The notes: generated by a model from the letters alone, not told the origin. A stretch of DNA of 64,000 nucleotides from Paenibacillus sp. NAIST15-1 (GCF_001894745.1 NZ_BBYF01000001.1:760208-824207); one strand, 5' to 3'. Counted from the first letter of the stretch, positions 7,850-19,585 are shown. A program made the numbers and translations.

Positions 7850-9124
7850 TTATCCCACATTGTAACGCGGTTTTAGCACTTCTTGGTTCACTACTGGTTT
7901 CACTTCTTGGTTCTTCTTCGACTGATTACGTTGACTAGGTACGGAGATAAAGATCGCAATCAGGAACGAGAGCATACACAAGACTGCAATGACGGTAAAG
8001 GTAATATGGAAACCACCGAACAAAGCACTAAGGAACGAACCAGCCAAGGCACCTAACCCGAATCCTTGATAAATGATTCCATAGTTTTTGCTCTGGTTCT
8101 TCAAGCCGAAATAGTCAGCCACAATCGCCGGGAAGACCGTGATATTGCCGCCAAAACAGAATGCGATCACCGCGACACAGGTGAAGAAGATGCCCAGGTT
8201 CAAAGGTACGAAGTTTAAAGCCATGACTGACAATGCCGTCGCAAAAAGCGCTCCCGCTACAACTTTCATACGTCCTACTTTATCGGACAATGCACCGAGA
8301 ATGATCCGGCCGGCCGTATTGAAAATCGCTACCATAGCTACCGCATTCGCTGCTGTGCTGACATCAAGACCGGCAAGCTGCACCCCGATGTCTTTGACGA
8401 TACCAATCAGGTACAATCCACTCATACAAGCTGTGAATAAAATAAGGAAGAGCATATACGCTTCTTTCGTACGCAGCATTTCTTTCACTGTATAATTCCG
8501 TCCACTCTGCGACCCCGTATTTGCGTTCGCAGGTGCTTCCGTAATTACGGCTTCTTTGATTAAGAACGAACCGGCAATTACCATCACCATCACGATCAAT
8601 CCCCAGACCAGAAATGCATAGGAGACACCCATCGTATTGATGAAATTCGCATTGATATATTTAAAAACCAAGCTGCCTGTCCCAAAAGCTCCTACCGAGA
8701 TTCCCGATATTAATCCTTTGCGTTCAGGAAACCATTTAATTAAATTCGATAGTGATGTGATATATGCTGTGCCATCCGCAAAACCAACAACCACACCAGC
8801 AAGTAAGTATAACATCCACAACGATGAAACCTGAGAGCTAGCGATTAGCCCTGCACCGAGAACAGCACCTGCAATCATTGTCATACGCCGAATTCCGATA
8901 CGATCCTGAATTTTACCGGCAAACAATGTCGAGAAAGCCAGTGCAAAACTAGTGATGGAAAATGTAATTGATACGGAGCTAAGCTCCCATCCAAACTTGT
9001 CAGCTAACGGCTGATTGAATAAACTCCACGTATATATGGTTCCTAATCCCATTTGTACAATGATTGTTCCAAGGACGATCATCCATCGATTTACTTGTGA
9101 CCCAGTTGCTTGATGCGTTCTCAT
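7850..9124 (-). CDS. OFA-type MFS transporter (YhjX-like)
   Basis: 424 residues, about 12 membrane segments. The start (RWMIVLGTIIVQMGLGTIYTW region) and GRIILGALSDKVGRMKVV are typical of the oxalate/formate antiporter family, which includes E. coli YhjX. An RBS of the AGAGGGG type precedes the ATG. A LytS/LytTR two-component system lies directly upstream, and the gap holds a LytTR-like direct repeat. In E. coli the LytTR regulator YpdB controls yhjX in response to pyruvate, so a pyruvate or related carboxylate transporter is the best guess. The substrate is inferred from context. Confidence 0.82.
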   Translation of the reverse strand: MRTHQATGSQVNRWMIVLGTIIVQMGLGTIYTWSLFNQPLADKFGWELSSVSITFSITSFALAFSTLFAGKIQDRIGIRRMTMIAGAVLGAGLIASSQVSSLWMLYLLAGVVVGFADGTAYITSLSNLIKWFPERKGLISGISVGAFGTGSLVFKYINANFINTMGVSYAFLVWGLIVMVMVIAGSFLIKEAVITEAPANANTGSQSGRNYTVKEMLRTKEAYMLFLILFTACMSGLYLIGIVKDIGVQLAGLDVSTAANAVAMVAIFNTAGRIILGALSDKVGRMKVVAGALFATALSVMALNFVPLNLGIFFTCVAVIAFCFGGNITVFPAIVADYFGLKNQSKNYGIIYQGFGLGALAGSFLSALFGGFHITFTVIAVLCMLSFLIAIFISVPSQRNQSKKNQEVKPVVNQEVLKPRYNVG

Positions 9125-9255
9125 GATAGATCCCCTCTTTCCATTCTGCTATGATCAAGAGTTGTGTTTTATCTGCAGGGAAGTGAAAGCTCTTACGCTT
9201 TGCTTTTTACACCCTTATCTTACAAGATAAAACGCTTTCTCGAGCTATAAGCGAC

Positions 9256-9286
9256 ATGAAATGACGGGATTGCGGAATGAACTGCA
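9256..9286 (-). promoter_or_regulatory. Putative LytTR-regulator operator upstream of the OFA transporter
   Basis: Read on the minus strand, TGCAGTTCAT and GTCATTTCAT are direct repeats separated by exactly 11 bases, about 130 bases upstream of the transporter start. The second copy differs at one base from GGCATTTCAT, the half-site reported for E. coli YpdB, which also uses an 11-base spacer. It sits immediately after the response-regulator stop codon. Confidence 0.6.
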
Positions 9287-9287
9287 T

Positions 9288-10034
9288 TTATATATGCATC
9301 AACTGCCTAAATTCTTTAACTTTACTTCTGCTGACGGGCACTTTGGCATCCATATCACGTAGACGCAGCAGGTAGGTATTGTTGAACCATGGAACGATTT
9401 CATGAATTTGAGACAAATTGACGGTATAGGAACGATGACAACGATAGAATCGATCTTGAGGCAGCATGGCATGAAAGTCTGAAATACTCATCGGCATCGT
9501 GTAGGTACCGCTCTTCGTGAATACGTTCGTCACTTTCTCTTGTGCTTCCGCGTAGTAAATGTCATCGCTATCCGTTACGATATACTTATCATTTTTCAAC
9601 AGATTAATGCGTTTCTCCTCAGATCTCTGCCTGCTGTCCGGAGGGTTTGAACTTCCACCTTGCTGCACATCCCGTTCGAAGGCGGTCTCCAGCTTACGCA
9701 GCATCGCGGCAATCCGGTTCTCGTCGTAGGGTTTCAAGATATAATCAAAAGCTTCCAGTTCAAAAGCTTGGGCTGCATGTTCCTTATACGCTGTTGTAAA
9801 AATAACATACGGTTTATGCGCGAACTTACTGATATTCGTCGCGAGCAGCATCCCATCCAGGGATGGAATGTTAATATCGAGAAAAATCGCATCGACTTCC
9901 TTCTCCTGCAGAAATTTGAGCACATCAAGGCCATCTTCGAATCGCTCCACGATTTCAATGCGGCTATGTTTGGTAATCAAATACTCCAGCTCTTCACTGG
10001 CCAAAACTTCATCTTCCACAATTATTGCTCTCAT
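9288..10034 (-). CDS. LytTR-family response regulator
   Basis: 248 residues. Receiver domain about 1-120 with the acidic pair EDE at 7-9, phospho-acceptor Asp53 in IFLDINIP, the Thr in FTTAYKEH and the Lys in YILKPYDE. A LytTR DNA-binding domain fills the C-terminus ([32 protein letters not shown]). Start overlaps the kinase stop (ATGA), so the pair is translationally coupled. Partner of the LytS-like kinase; probable target is the adjacent transporter. Confidence 0.9.
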   Translation of the reverse strand: MRAIIVEDEVLASEELEYLITKHSRIEIVERFEDGLDVLKFLQEKEVDAIFLDINIPSLDGMLLATNISKFAHKPYVIFTTAYKEHAAQAFELEAFDYILKPYDENRIAAMLRKLETAFERDVQQGGSSNPPDSRQRSEEKRINLLKNDKYIVTDSDDIYYAEAQEKVTNVFTKSGTYTMPMSISDFHAMLPQDRFYRCHRSYTVNLSQIHEIVPWFNNTYLLRLRDMDAKVPVSRSKVKEFRQLMHI

Positions 10035-11674
10035 CGTGTCTCCTTCTGTATGTCAAAAAAGATATTCGTTCCTTGATCTAGCCGCTCCATTGTAACACCA
10101 TGCCCGAAAATGAGCTTCACACGCTTATACACATTGAACAGACCAATATGATTCGGTGGAACGCGCTCCTCTATCACCTGATTGATGATATCTTCACGGA
10201 TACCCACGCCAGTATCCCGCACGCCAATCCGAATGTACTCTTCTGTATCTTTGACATAGATAGTGACCGTTCCAGGTCCTCTCTCCTTCAATATGCCGTG
10301 GACAATCGCATTCTCCACTAACGGTTGAATGATGAGACTCGGAATCTTCACGGCGACTTCATCCACATCATAAACGACATGCAGCCGATTTCCGAAGCGT
10401 GCTTTTTCAATCTCTACGTAATTCCGAACCTGCTCTAGCTCCTTATGGATATCGATCAATTCATCCGTTAGCTCCAAATTATAACGTAAGTATCCTGATA
10501 AATTGACGATCAGTTCCCTCGCTTGATCCGGTCTAGTTCGGATCGAGGATCCAATCGCATTTAGCGCATTGAACAAAAAGTGAGGCTGAATCGTTGTCTG
10601 CAGCGCCTTGAGCTCCGCTTTATTCGCCATCTCCTTAATCTCTTCCACACGAGAAACTTCCATTAATGTCGAGATGATCTGGGACAAACCGACGGCCATA
10701 GTCTGCAGCGGATAGGTAATTTTATGCGCTTTCCGATAATAAATCTTCAAGGTCCCCGTCACTTCTTCCCGCTCTTTCAGCGGAATAATAAGCAAGGATT
10801 GAATGCCGGGCATCGCATCGTCCAACGCATGGTTGCTTATCATGAACTCCCCGCTCCGTATCGTCTGTTTGGTCATATCACTGATGATTTCATGCCGGAA
10901 TTGATAGCGGTCTTCCCCAAAACCGACATAAGCGAGCACGCTCGAGGCATCCGTAATCGCCACTGCATCAGCTTGAATGTCTTCTTTAATAATGGAGCAG
11001 ATCTTGTGCAAGGATTCGGTATTGATGGAACGGAAATAGGGTAAGGTCTTATTTGCAATGTCCAACGCCAACTTCGCTTGCTGCGCAGCGATTCCTTCCC
11101 GCTCACTTTCTACATTCTGAATCAACAAAATGATCAATCCCACATTCAATTGCCCGAGAATCATCGGTGTTGCAATTCTGGATACAATCTCGATCCCTAA
11201 TGCTGCAGGCTGCGCCATGAAGATGATCAACAGCATCGTTAAAGCTTCGCAAGCCATTCCGGCAACAATCCCGATAAACCAACGCTTCGCTCTCGGTGTT
11301 CGAAGATGAATATACCCTGATACCAGACCCGCAATAATACTCGTAATAAGACATGGAATCGAGGTGACCCCGCCGATATCGATCAAATAACGATGGATTC
11401 CGGACACCACGCCCACAACAAGACCGACCCAAGGCCCGAACAAGATGCCCCCTGCCGTAATCACGATGATCCGTACGTTGACAAGCGATCCTTCCACATC
11501 AATGCCTGAGTAGGTACCGAATAATGCAAAGGTGCAGAACAGAAGCGTTACAACGGCGAACTCCTTCGTTGTCAGCGATTCTTTTTGCAAAATCTGCTTA
11601 AAGCTCGGAATACGAGTTAAGAAAAACAAAATAATGAGCAATAATGCTGCCCGCTCAAAGAGCTGAAGCAGCAT
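10031..11674 (-). CDS. LytS-family sensor histidine kinase
   Basis: 547 residues. The first 190 form a 5TMR-LYT membrane domain with several hydrophobic helices, then a GAF-like domain (about 205-340). The kinase core has the phospho-acceptor His365 in [15 protein letters not shown] and an ATP-binding part with VENAIVHGI and RDTGVGI. This is the architecture of LytS/YpdA/BtsS. Known members respond to pyruvate or membrane state. The response regulator follows with a 4-base overlap. Confidence 0.9.
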   Translation of the reverse strand: MLLQLFERAALLLIILFFLTRIPSFKQILQKESLTTKEFAVVTLLFCTFALFGTYSGIDVEGSLVNVRIIVITAGGILFGPWVGLVVGVVSGIHRYLIDIGGVTSIPCLITSIIAGLVSGYIHLRTPRAKRWFIGIVAGMACEALTMLLIIFMAQPAALGIEIVSRIATPMILGQLNVGLIILLIQNVESEREGIAAQQAKLALDIANKTLPYFRSINTESLHKICSIIKEDIQADAVAITDASSVLAYVGFGEDRYQFRHEIISDMTKQTIRSGEFMISNHALDDAMPGIQSLLIIPLKEREEVTGTLKIYYRKAHKITYPLQTMAVGLSQIISTLMEVSRVEEIKEMANKAELKALQTTIQPHFLFNALNAIGSSIRTRPDQARELIVNLSGYLRYNLELTDELIDIHKELEQVRNYVEIEKARFGNRLHVVYDVDEVAVKIPSLIIQPLVENAIVHGILKERGPGTVTIYVKDTEEYIRIGVRDTGVGIREDIINQVIEERVPPNHIGLFNVYKRVKLIFGHGVTMERLDQGTNIFFDIQKETR

Positions 11675-11824
11675 TGTGAAATCTCCGTTTATTGGAAACT
11701 ACCTCCCGTTATCTCAAGCTGTTGTTTGTTTATTTTATCAAAGTTTGCTCTGTTTTCACGTTCCAAATCCATACATCAAACAATCTACATACCCCATTAA
11801 TCTTAATAACCTTAACCACAAAGA

Positions 11825-11864
11825 AAGAGCGTGTTTTGAAAAAGATTGATCAAAACACGCTCTT
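11825..11864 (-). terminator. Terminator of the zwf-tkt-tal-gnd operon; member of a repeated hairpin family
   Basis: Perfect 15-bp arms (AAGAGCGTGTTTTGA, 11825-11839; complement 11850-11864) with a 10-base loop. On the minus strand it is followed by TCTTTCTTT. The stem and about 40 flanking bases recur at 25192-25287, and the core TTTTGA...TCAAAA recurs at 23220, 30103 and 31705. Confidence 0.85.
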
Positions 11865-11929
11865 AACATACTCTATTGAATTATTCTTTTATTTAAGGTT
11901 TAAAGGATTACTACACAATATTAAATCAC

Positions 11930-13351
11930 TTATTGTTCGTTATTTTCCATCCACTGAAAGTGAAAGCTTCCCTTTTGATCAAGCCGCTCGAACGTATGCG
12001 CCCCAAAATAATCCCTCTGTGCCTGCAGCAAATTAGCTGGCAGTCTCTCTGTCCGATAGCTGTCATAATAAGCTAAAGCGGAAGCGAAAGCAGGAACCGG
12101 AATCCCTCTGGTTACGGCGATCGATACGACTTTTCTCCAGGCTTCCTGATAGTTAGCAATAATCCCACTGAAGTATTCGTCCAACAACAGGTTTTTCAAA
12201 TCCGGGTTCCGGTCATATGCATCCTTAATATTTTGTAGAAACCTTGCGCGGATAATACATCCTCCGCGGAAGATCATCGCAATGCCGCCATAGTTCAAAT
12301 TCCAATTATACGCGTCGGAAGCAGCTCTCATTTGCGCAAAGCCTTGCGCATACGAAGCGATTTTGCTGGCATACAAAGCTTTGCGAACGGCTTCGATGAA
12401 TTCATTGGGATCGCCGTCGTAGCTTGACGCCGCGGGGCCTTTCAGCTGCTTGCTTGCTGCCACGCGTTCTTCTTTCATAGCGGAGATAAATCGTGCAAAG
12501 ACAGATTCAGTAATAATGGACAATGGAACTCCTAAATCCAATGCACTTTGGCTCGTCCATTTCCCCGTTCCTTTCTGTCCTGCCGAATCGAGGATGACAT
12601 CCACCATTGGCTTGCCGGTCTCCGGATCAGTCTTCGAGAAAATATCGGCTGTTATTTCAATCAAATAACTATCCAGTTCGCCTTTGTTCCATTCGGAGAA
12701 AATGTCATGCAGCTGCTCGGTATTTACGTTCAATACATCTTTGAGCAGATGATACGCTTCGCCGATGAGCTGCATATCGCCGTATTCAATGCCGTTGTGC
12801 ACCATTTTGACATAATGGCCGGCACCGTCTTCTCCGATATAAGTCGAGCAGGGATCGCCGTTCACTTTGGCCGAAATGGCGGTCAGAATTGGCTCTACCA
12901 GTTCATACGCCTCTTTTTGCCCGCCCGGCATAATCGCGGGGCCGTTTAGCGCTCCCTCTTCGCCGCCCGAGACACCTGCGCCAATAAAACGGAACCCCTT
13001 GGCTTGCAGCTCTTTATTTCTTCTTTGCGTATCAGGGAAATAGGCGTTCCCGCCGTCGATAAGAATATCCCCTTGACTCAGGTAAGGAACTAGCTGATTG
13101 ATGGTATCGTCTGTCGGTTGTCCCGCTTTGACCATAATTAGAATTTTCCGCGGCGTCTCGAGCGATTGGACGAATTCTTCGACACTGTACGTGCCGACGA
13201 AATTCTTTCCTTGCGCCTCCTCCAGAAGCTCATTCGTTTTCTCTGGCGAACGATTGTATACCGCAACCGAGAACCCTTTGTTTTCTATATTTAAGGCCAG
13301 GTTTTTCCCCATAACGGCCAAGCCGACCACGCCGATTTGCTGTTTTTTCAT
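11930..13351 (-). CDS. gnd: 6-phosphogluconate dehydrogenase (decarboxylating)
   Basis: 473 residues from the ATG preceded by AGGGAGGG; a longer frame upstream is not supported. Nucleotide-binding [15 protein letters not shown], substrate-binding [15 protein letters not shown], and the catalytic Lys/Asn region [14 protein letters not shown] are intact, with the C-terminal FHFQW tail. It oxidises 6-phosphogluconate to ribulose 5-phosphate with NADP+. It is the last gene of an oxidative plus non-oxidative pentose-phosphate cluster. Confidence 0.95.
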   Translation of the reverse strand: MKKQQIGVVGLAVMGKNLALNIENKGFSVAVYNRSPEKTNELLEEAQGKNFVGTYSVEEFVQSLETPRKILIMVKAGQPTDDTINQLVPYLSQGDILIDGGNAYFPDTQRRNKELQAKGFRFIGAGVSGGEEGALNGPAIMPGGQKEAYELVEPILTAISAKVNGDPCSTYIGEDGAGHYVKMVHNGIEYGDMQLIGEAYHLLKDVLNVNTEQLHDIFSEWNKGELDSYLIEITADIFSKTDPETGKPMVDVILDSAGQKGTGKWTSQSALDLGVPLSIITESVFARFISAMKEERVAASKQLKGPAASSYDGDPNEFIEAVRKALYASKIASYAQGFAQMRAASDAYNWNLNYGGIAMIFRGGCIIRARFLQNIKDAYDRNPDLKNLLLDEYFSGIIANYQEAWRKVVSIAVTRGIPVPAFASALAYYDSYRTERLPANLLQAQRDYFGAHTFERLDQKGSFHFQWMENNEQ

Positions 13352-13485
13352 TGCAATTCCCTCCCTGTCATTTCTCTCTCTTTGTAGATAAACGTTTGAT
13401 GAGCCCGGCTTTCTGCGCTTCGAAACCAGGCTTACCCAGCAGCGCAAACATATTGATCTTGTTTATTTTAAGCGTAACTTAAAGC

Positions 13486-14148
13486 TTAGCTGTTTTTTTT
13501 CCAATCGGCAGCGAATTTATCCATACCTTGATCCGTCAACGGATGCTTGGAAATTTGTTCGATCACCGCAAATGGAATCGTGGCAATATGCGCGCCTGCC
13601 ATTGCTACGCGAGTCACATGATCCGGATGGCGGACAGATGCCGCGATAATTTGCGTATCCAGGTTATGCACTCGGAACAATTCAGCGACTTTCGTGACGA
13701 GTTGGACGCCGTCTTCCGATATATCATCCAAGCGGCCAAGGAATGGCGAGACATAGGTCGCACCTGCACGAGCGGCCAGCAAAGCTTGATTCACAGTGAA
13801 AATCAGCGTCACGTTCGTTTTCACGCCTTTGTCGCTCAAGTAGCGGCAAGCTTCAAGTCCAGCGAGCGTCATCGGAAGCTTGATCGTGATGTTTTTGTCA
13901 TTATTGTTGATTTTGATTAGTTCGTTCGCTTGCGCGATCATCTCTTCAGCTGTCATCGCATCAGGCGTTACTTCAGCGGAAACCGATTCAACTCCGGGTA
14001 CTTCCCGCAGAATCTCGGCGATTCGATCTTCAAATTTCACACCTTCCTTGGCGACCAACGACGGATTCGTCGTAACACCGGATAAGATGCCGATTTTATA
14101 TGCTTTTTTGATGTCTTCCACATTTGCAGTATCGATAAAGAATTTCAT
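13486..14148 (-). CDS. tal: Transaldolase / fructose-6-phosphate aldolase-like (TalC type)
   Basis: 220 residues, the short transaldolase class. [29 protein letters not shown], the Schiff-base Lys in [12 protein letters not shown], and [14 protein letters not shown] are conserved. Transfers dihydroxyacetone units between sugar phosphates in the cytoplasm. It lies between tkt and gnd in the same direction, with a good RBS (GGAGG) upstream, so it completes the non-oxidative branch of the operon. The short class cannot be split between transaldolase and F6P aldolase by eye. Confidence 0.9.
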   Translation of the reverse strand: MKFFIDTANVEDIKKAYKIGILSGVTTNPSLVAKEGVKFEDRIAEILREVPGVESVSAEVTPDAMTAEEMIAQANELIKINNNDKNITIKLPMTLAGLEACRYLSDKGVKTNVTLIFTVNQALLAARAGATYVSPFLGRLDDISEDGVQLVTKVAELFRVHNLDTQIIAASVRHPDHVTRVAMAGAHIATIPFAVIEQISKHPLTDQGMDKFAADWKKNS

Positions 14149-14188
14149 AGGTAAGTACCTCCTCCATTATTTTGTTGCTAATTTATTA

Positions 14189-16183
14189 TTAATTCATTAA
14201 TTCCTTCGCAAGGCGAACCACTTGATTGACGGAGAAACCAAAGTATTCCATAACATCCGTACCAGATCCGGATGCGCCAAATGTATCGATCGACAGTACT
14301 TTTCCGCCTTGCCCCGTGTAACGATCCCAGCCTAACGAAATGCCCGCTTCAATGGCCACCCGCTTCGTAACGGAATTAGGAAGAACACTCTGCTTGTACT
14401 CATCGGGTTGACGATCGAACAGCTCTCTGCTCGGCATGGCAACGACGCGTACGGAAATATTGCCCCGCTCCAACTCCGCCTTGGCGTTCATGGCCAGAGA
14501 AACCTCGGAGCCGGTTCCGATTAGGAGGACATCCGGCTGACCGCCCGTTTCGCTCAAGACATAAGCGCCTTTGGCTACCCCTTCAACATTGGCCTTGGTC
14601 GCTTCATATACAGGCAGATTTTGTCTGCTTAGCACCAAGGCTACCGGGCCTTCATTTTGCTGTAGAGCATACGCCCATGCGCTTGCCGTTTCATTGGCAT
14701 CGGTCGGACGAATGACCGTAAGTCCTGGAATGGTGCGCAGCGCAGCCAAGTGCTCGACGGGTTCATGCGTAGGTCCATCTTCCCCAACAGCAATGGAATC
14801 ATGGGTAAACACATAAATCACAGGCAGTTTTTGCAGTGCAGCCAAACGAATAGACGGGCGCAAATAATCGCTGAATACGAAGAAGGTGCTTACGAATGGT
14901 TTTACACCTCCATGCAGGGCCATGCCATTGCCGGCTGCACCCATAGCGTGCTCACGGACGCCAAAGTAGATATTGCGTCCCGAGTAAGACTCCACCGCAA
15001 ACTTTTGCTCTCCTTTGATGTCCGTCATCGTCGAATGCGATAAATCCGCACTTCCTCCAAAAATCGAAGGAACGGTTTTTACGTAATGATTTATCGCTTC
15101 GCCACTTGCTACACGGGTAGAAATCGATTTGGAAGTGTCGAACGTAAGGATATCCGCGGCCTCAATCGACACGGAGCCGTCGATGACTTGCTCAAGCTCC
15201 TTACCCTCCGCAGGATATTGCGCTTTATAGGCAGTGACCAATTTGTTCCACGCTTCTTCTTTGGCCTCGCCCTTGCGTTTCAACTGCTCGAAATGCGCTT
15301 TGACTTCTTCCGGAACAGCGAACTCTTCCTCATACTTCCAGCCGTAAGCTTCCTTGGTCGCCTTCGCCTCTTCTTTGCCCAGTGGATTGCCGTGTACTTT
15401 GTTCGTTCCCGCTACCTTGCTGCCGTAACCGATAATCGTCCGAATTTCGATAAGCGTCGGCTGGGCATCATTTTGCTTAGCTGCCGCGATCGCTTCGGTA
15501 ATCTGGGAAATATCATTGCCGTCCTCGACCCGGATATATTCCCAACTGGCCGATTCCGCTCTTTTTTGCATATTTTCGCCGAAGGAGAGATTAAGCTCTC
15601 CGTCCAACGAGATGTCGTTGGAATCATACAATACGACTAACTTTCCAAGCTTCATATGTCCTGCCATGGACATCGCCTCGTAAGAGATTCCTTCCATCAA
15701 GCAGCCGTCTCCCACAAGCGCATACGTATAATGATCGATTACTGGGAATCCGTCTTGATTGAATTTCGAGGCCAAATGTGCTTCAGCCATCGCCATCCCC
15801 ACTGCCATCGCCAACCCTTGTCCCAGAGGTCCAGTTGTCGCTTCTACGCCATCTGTATGCCCATATTCGGGATGCCCTGGCGTTTTGCTGTTCAGCTTGC
15901 GAAACTGTTTTAAATCGTCAAGCGACACCTGATATCCCGACAAATGCAGCAGGCTGTAGAGTAAGGCAGATCCGTGACCCGCAGAAAGAACGAAGCGGTC
16001 GCGGTTAAACCATTTGGCATGGCTGGGATTGTGATTTAACAGTCTGGACCAAAGGGCGTATGCCATCGGCGCCGCTCCCATCGGCAGCCCCGGATGACCG
16101 GAATTGGCACGGTTGATAGCATCGATAGACAATGTTCGGATCGTATCGATGGATAATTGATCAATGGTTTCCTTGGTAAGCAT
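14189..16183 (-). CDS. tkt: Transketolase
   Basis: 664 residues from the ATG preceded by AAGGAGA. TPP-binding [15 protein letters not shown], the N-terminal [18 protein letters not shown] and the C-terminal [20 protein letters not shown] and [18 protein letters not shown] are diagnostic. It moves two-carbon units between xylulose 5-phosphate and aldoses. The start lies 22 bases inside the zwf coding end, so translation is probably coupled to zwf. Upstream in-frame sequence overlaps zwf and is not part of the protein. Confidence 0.95.
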   Translation of the reverse strand: MLTKETIDQLSIDTIRTLSIDAINRANSGHPGLPMGAAPMAYALWSRLLNHNPSHAKWFNRDRFVLSAGHGSALLYSLLHLSGYQVSLDDLKQFRKLNSKTPGHPEYGHTDGVEATTGPLGQGLAMAVGMAMAEAHLASKFNQDGFPVIDHYTYALVGDGCLMEGISYEAMSMAGHMKLGKLVVLYDSNDISLDGELNLSFGENMQKRAESASWEYIRVEDGNDISQITEAIAAAKQNDAQPTLIEIRTIIGYGSKVAGTNKVHGNPLGKEEAKATKEAYGWKYEEEFAVPEEVKAHFEQLKRKGEAKEEAWNKLVTAYKAQYPAEGKELEQVIDGSVSIEAADILTFDTSKSISTRVASGEAINHYVKTVPSIFGGSADLSHSTMTDIKGEQKFAVESYSGRNIYFGVREHAMGAAGNGMALHGGVKPFVSTFFVFSDYLRPSIRLAALQKLPVIYVFTHDSIAVGEDGPTHEPVEHLAALRTIPGLTVIRPTDANETASAWAYALQQNEGPVALVLSRQNLPVYEATKANVEGVAKGAYVLSETGGQPDVLLIGTGSEVSLAMNAKAELERGNISVRVVAMPSRELFDRQPDEYKQSVLPNSVTKRVAIEAGISLGWDRYTGQGGKVLSIDTFGASGSGTDVMEYFGFSVNQVVRLAKELMN

Positions 16184-17684
16184 ATTGTTCTCCTTCTTCC
16201 GCTTTAATATTTCCTTCTGATTTGTCATCGAACCACCAATGATAGCCGTCCTGCGCCAACAACGCATCGGATTCGGCAGGTCCATAAGTACCCGCTTCAT
16301 ACCGATGAAGTGGAACCAGATTCTCTTCGAATGCTTCCAGGATCGGTTGAACCCATTGCCACGACAATTCGACTTCATCCCAATGTGCGAAGAACGTAGG
16401 ATCTCCTTGCAATGCATCGTAAATCAAATTTTCGTAAGCCTCGGGAACATCGCCCTTGCTCTCATGAAAGTTCATCTGAAGGGGCTTGAACTCCCCTTTA
16501 TGCAAAGGATCTCTTGTATTTAATTGCAGCGTAATGCCCTCGTTAGGACTAATTTCAAATACCAGAAGGTTAGGCGATTTTCCTTCTGTATTTGCCTGTG
16601 AGGACTTCGTCAACAGATCCTTGAACTCAATTACAATCCGCGTTGATTTCTCTTTCATTCGTTTGCCTGTACGGATATAAAAAGGAACGCCGCGCCAAAA
16701 GAAATCATTGATCTCCAATTTAGCGGCTATAAACGTATCGTTCATAGAAGTAGATGCGATACCTGGTTCGGAGATATAGCCAATTACCGGCTTACCTTGA
16801 ATGGTTCCTGCTTTGTACTGCCCGCGGATAATGCTCGCGCTCACTTCCTCTTTTCGCAACGGCTCGACAGCTTCCATCACCTTTTTCTTCTTATAGGCCA
16901 CCATTTCCGAGTCGCTGTTGATTGGAAGATGACTTGTCAGCATCATCAGTAATTGCAGCATATGGTTTTGGAACATGTCTCTTACGGCACCTACATGATC
17001 GTAATAACCCGCTCTTTCTTCTACGCCGACGGTCTCGTTTGCCGTAATTTGCACGTTGGCAATATAACGATTCGTCCATAAGGCATTAAGAACCGGATTT
17101 TGCTGCAAAATCTCAAGCTTCTGGATTAGCGGCTTGCCGAGATAATGATCGATTCGGAAAATTTCATGATCCGAAAAAGATTTGCTCAGTTGCTGATTTA
17201 ATTCGCGAGCAGATTTCAAATCATGGCCGAAAGGCTTCTCGATCACGAGACGCTTCCAGCCATTCGCGGAACCAAGCCCGCTTTCCTTAATGCTCGCTGT
17301 GATCGTTTCAAAAAATTCAGGTCCGACAGATAAATAAAACAGGCGATTCGGTGGAATCTGCAGCTCTTCTTCCCTCTGTTCAATCAGTTGCAGCAGCTTC
17401 CTATAATCTTCTTTGCGATCTATATGAAGAACGCTGTAACGGAATAAGCTCACAAATTCTTTGATTAGCGCAGAATTGTTCGCTTCGCGTCTGGAAAAAG
17501 TACGGATAGACTGCTCGACATTTGCCTGAAACGATTCATCAGACAGTTCTCTTCTCCCAAGACCAAATAAGGAGAATGATTGTGGCAGCTTCCGATCGAT
17601 ATACAAGTTGTAAAGGGCAGGGTATATTTTTCTTTTGGCTAAATCCCCTGTCGCTCCAAACAAAACAAAAGTGGTCGGCTCCAT
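16161..17684 (-). CDS. zwf: Glucose-6-phosphate 1-dehydrogenase
   Basis: 507 residues from the ATG preceded by GAAGGAGAG. Rossmann segment [20 protein letters not shown], substrate site [12 protein letters not shown] with the catalytic His, and [16 protein letters not shown] are present. It is the first gene of zwf-tkt-tal-gnd and makes NADPH and 6-phosphogluconolactone. No separate 6-phosphogluconolactonase is in the cluster. The promoter lies in the 126-bp gap shared with the divergent LysR gene. Confidence 0.95.
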   Translation of the reverse strand: MEPTTFVLFGATGDLAKRKIYPALYNLYIDRKLPQSFSLFGLGRRELSDESFQANVEQSIRTFSRREANNSALIKEFVSLFRYSVLHIDRKEDYRKLLQLIEQREEELQIPPNRLFYLSVGPEFFETITASIKESGLGSANGWKRLVIEKPFGHDLKSARELNQQLSKSFSDHEIFRIDHYLGKPLIQKLEILQQNPVLNALWTNRYIANVQITANETVGVEERAGYYDHVGAVRDMFQNHMLQLLMMLTSHLPINSDSEMVAYKKKKVMEAVEPLRKEEVSASIIRGQYKAGTIQGKPVIGYISEPGIASTSMNDTFIAAKLEINDFFWRGVPFYIRTGKRMKEKSTRIVIEFKDLLTKSSQANTEGKSPNLLVFEISPNEGITLQLNTRDPLHKGEFKPLQMNFHESKGDVPEAYENLIYDALQGDPTFFAHWDEVELSWQWVQPILEAFEENLVPLHRYEAGTYGPAESDALLAQDGYHWWFDDKSEGNIKAEEGEQYAYQGNH

Positions 17685-17810
17685 GTTTCTCTCTCCTTCA
17701 AGCAGCGCTCTCTTAATCAAGCTCTGGTTTCTATTTCGTAGTTCCACTATAATACGAATATCATCTATACAAGTAATAAATATATTTCACAGGAGCTATA
17801 GACCACATCT
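17685..17810. promoter_or_regulatory. Divergent zwf / lysR promoter region
   Basis: The AT-rich 126-bp gap separates oppositely oriented starts, the usual site for a LysR dimer. On the minus strand, TTGTAT followed by TATTAT/TATAGT about 15-17 bases later could serve zwf. No unambiguous T-N11-A palindrome was picked out. Confidence 0.4.
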
Positions 17811-18707
17811 ATGAGTATAAATTACGAATTGTACAAGGTTTTTTATTGGGCTGCGAAGACAGGCAGCTTGACTCAGGCTGCCAAAGCCTTATACCTAACC
17901 CAACCTAGCGTCAGCCACGCCATCAAACAGCTTGAAAACAGCTTCGGCGTCACTTTGTTTTACCGGAATTCCAAGGGCGTTGGGCTGACGAGAGAGGGCA
18001 CCATCCTGTATTCCTATATTGAGCAGTCACAGATCTTAATATCGCTGGCCGAAGAAAAAATGGAAGCACTTAAAAATCTGGACAGCGGCGAGCTGCGGAT
18101 TGGCGGAAGCGATTCGCTGTTCAAGCATTATTTGCTCCCGTACTTGGAGGACTTTCATGAGAAGCATCCCGGGATCAGACTTCACCTGAATCATGGAACT
18201 ACGCCGGAAATCATCTCCTTCTTAAAAGAAGGGAAAATTGATTTAGGCGTCATCCGTATGCCTATCGTCGATACCCAACTTGAAGTGAGGGAGACTTTCC
18301 AGTTGCAGGAATGCTTCGTAGCGGGGACACGTTATGCCGAGCTCAAGGATGCGGTTTTAACGCTGGATATGCTGCTCCAGTACCCAATTATCCTGTTCTC
18401 GCGCAATAGCAGGGCACGAATGACCATTACGGAATTATTTCAAAGCTACGGCTATAAGCTCGCACCTAAAATTGAGGTCGGAAGCGTGGATCTTCTCATC
18501 GAGTTTGCTCGAAAAGGACTCGGAATTTCATACGTGACGAGAGAATTTGTGTCGAAAGAGCTGGAGGAGGGTACCCTCTTCGAGATTCAATTGGACGTGC
18601 GGCTGCCGCCATCTCACGTGGGGATTATGATTATGCGCAACATGCCGCTTTCCATGGCAGCATGCGGGTTTATTGAGATGATTCAAACGTGTCCGCTATC
18701 AAAATAG
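17811..18707 (+). CDS. LysR-family transcriptional regulator
   Basis: 298 residues. The N-terminal helix-turn-helix (GSLTQAAKALYLTQPSVSHAIKQLE, split across residues 16-41) and a periplasmic-binding-like effector domain from about residue 90 (ELRIGGSDSLFKHYLLPYL) are typical. It faces away from zwf across a short gap, so control of the pentose-phosphate operon is likely by position. Effector unknown. Weakly spaced AGGAG upstream of the ATG. Confidence 0.88.
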   Translation: MSINYELYKVFYWAAKTGSLTQAAKALYLTQPSVSHAIKQLENSFGVTLFYRNSKGVGLTREGTILYSYIEQSQILISLAEEKMEALKNLDSGELRIGGSDSLFKHYLLPYLEDFHEKHPGIRLHLNHGTTPEIISFLKEGKIDLGVIRMPIVDTQLEVRETFQLQECFVAGTRYAELKDAVLTLDMLLQYPIILFSRNSRARMTITELFQSYGYKLAPKIEVGSVDLLIEFARKGLGISYVTREFVSKELEEGTLFEIQLDVRLPPSHVGIMIMRNMPLSMAACGFIEMIQTCPLSK

Positions 18708-18819
18708 GCACATTCAGATGCTGCTTTGCTTTGCAAGGTCTTCATCATCTGGCCCATGGCATGAACCAACGGTCTCTACCACTTTTAAAGAAAGAATAGA
18801 GAGTAAGGGAGAAGGAAAA

Positions 18820-19440
18820 ATGAAAATATGTATATTGGGATCAACTGGGAGAGTTGGATCAGAGCTGCTGAAACTAGCATTACACGATTCGCATGATATT
18901 ACGGTCTTAGTGCGTGATCAGAATAAGCTTGCAGTTTCGCATAGGAATCTACAGATCATCGAGGGAAATGTATTAGATGAACATGATGTGAAGAAGGCGT
19001 TAAAGGAAGTTGATATCGTTATAAGTGCTCTTGGAACAGATGGGAATGGCACGTTGTCGAAAAGTATGCAAACCATTATTACACATATGAAAAAAGAGGG
19101 GATAAGCCGAATCGTTACAATTGGAACAGCGGGTATTTTACAAGCTCGCACTAATCCGAAGATCTATCGGTTCCAATCGGAAGAATCAAAAAGAAGAAGT
19201 ACCACAGCTGCCGAAGATCATTTAGCTGCTTATCTAGCCTTAAAAAATAGTGGGCTATGCTGGACGATTATTTGTCCTACCCATTTAATCAATGGCGAAA
19301 GAACGGGCATGTACCGAACAGAGGTAGATGTGCTGCCATTGAACGGATCGAAAATTACAGTGGGGGATACTGCTCATTTTGCCTGGTCTTTGATAAATAA
19401 AGAAGGATATGAGAATAGCCGTGTCGGCATCGCTTATTAA
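18820..19440 (+). CDS. NAD(P)-binding oxidoreductase (atypical SDR, NmrA-like)
   Basis: 206 residues from the ATG after AAGGGAGAAGG. N-terminal Rossmann loop CILGSTGRVGSELLK and later VDIVISALGTDG and GISRIVTIGTAGI match the atypical short-chain dehydrogenase (NAD(P)H-binding) group. The catalytic Tyr-x-x-x-Lys of classical SDRs is absent. Probably a small cytosolic reductase or a dinucleotide sensor; substrate unknown. A hairpin terminator follows. Confidence 0.75.
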   Translation: MKICILGSTGRVGSELLKLALHDSHDITVLVRDQNKLAVSHRNLQIIEGNVLDEHDVKKALKEVDIVISALGTDGNGTLSKSMQTIITHMKKEGISRIVTIGTAGILQARTNPKIYRFQSEESKRRSTTAAEDHLAAYLALKNSGLCWTIICPTHLINGERTGMYRTEVDVLPLNGSKITVGDTAHFAWSLINKEGYENSRVGIAY

Positions 19441-19501
19441 ATACCGTCCCAAAGCCGTTGACTAGTTTTTTTATGGTAGTAATAGGTTTCCACAAGAAAA
19501 A

Positions 19502-19540
19502 AATTGTGCCGATCTGTAATTTTATTTGGTCGGCACAATT
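19502..19540. terminator. Hairpin terminator between convergent genes
   Basis: Arms AATTGTGCCGA (19502-19512) and TCGGCACAATT (19530-19540) are perfectly complementary. It lies between the SDR gene (plus) and the acetyltransferase (minus) and has A-rich sequence on its left, so it may serve both. Confidence 0.7.
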
Positions 19541-19585
19541 ATATGGTTCCACTCTTTTTTACCAATGTTAATTTTGTCTCCGTAT

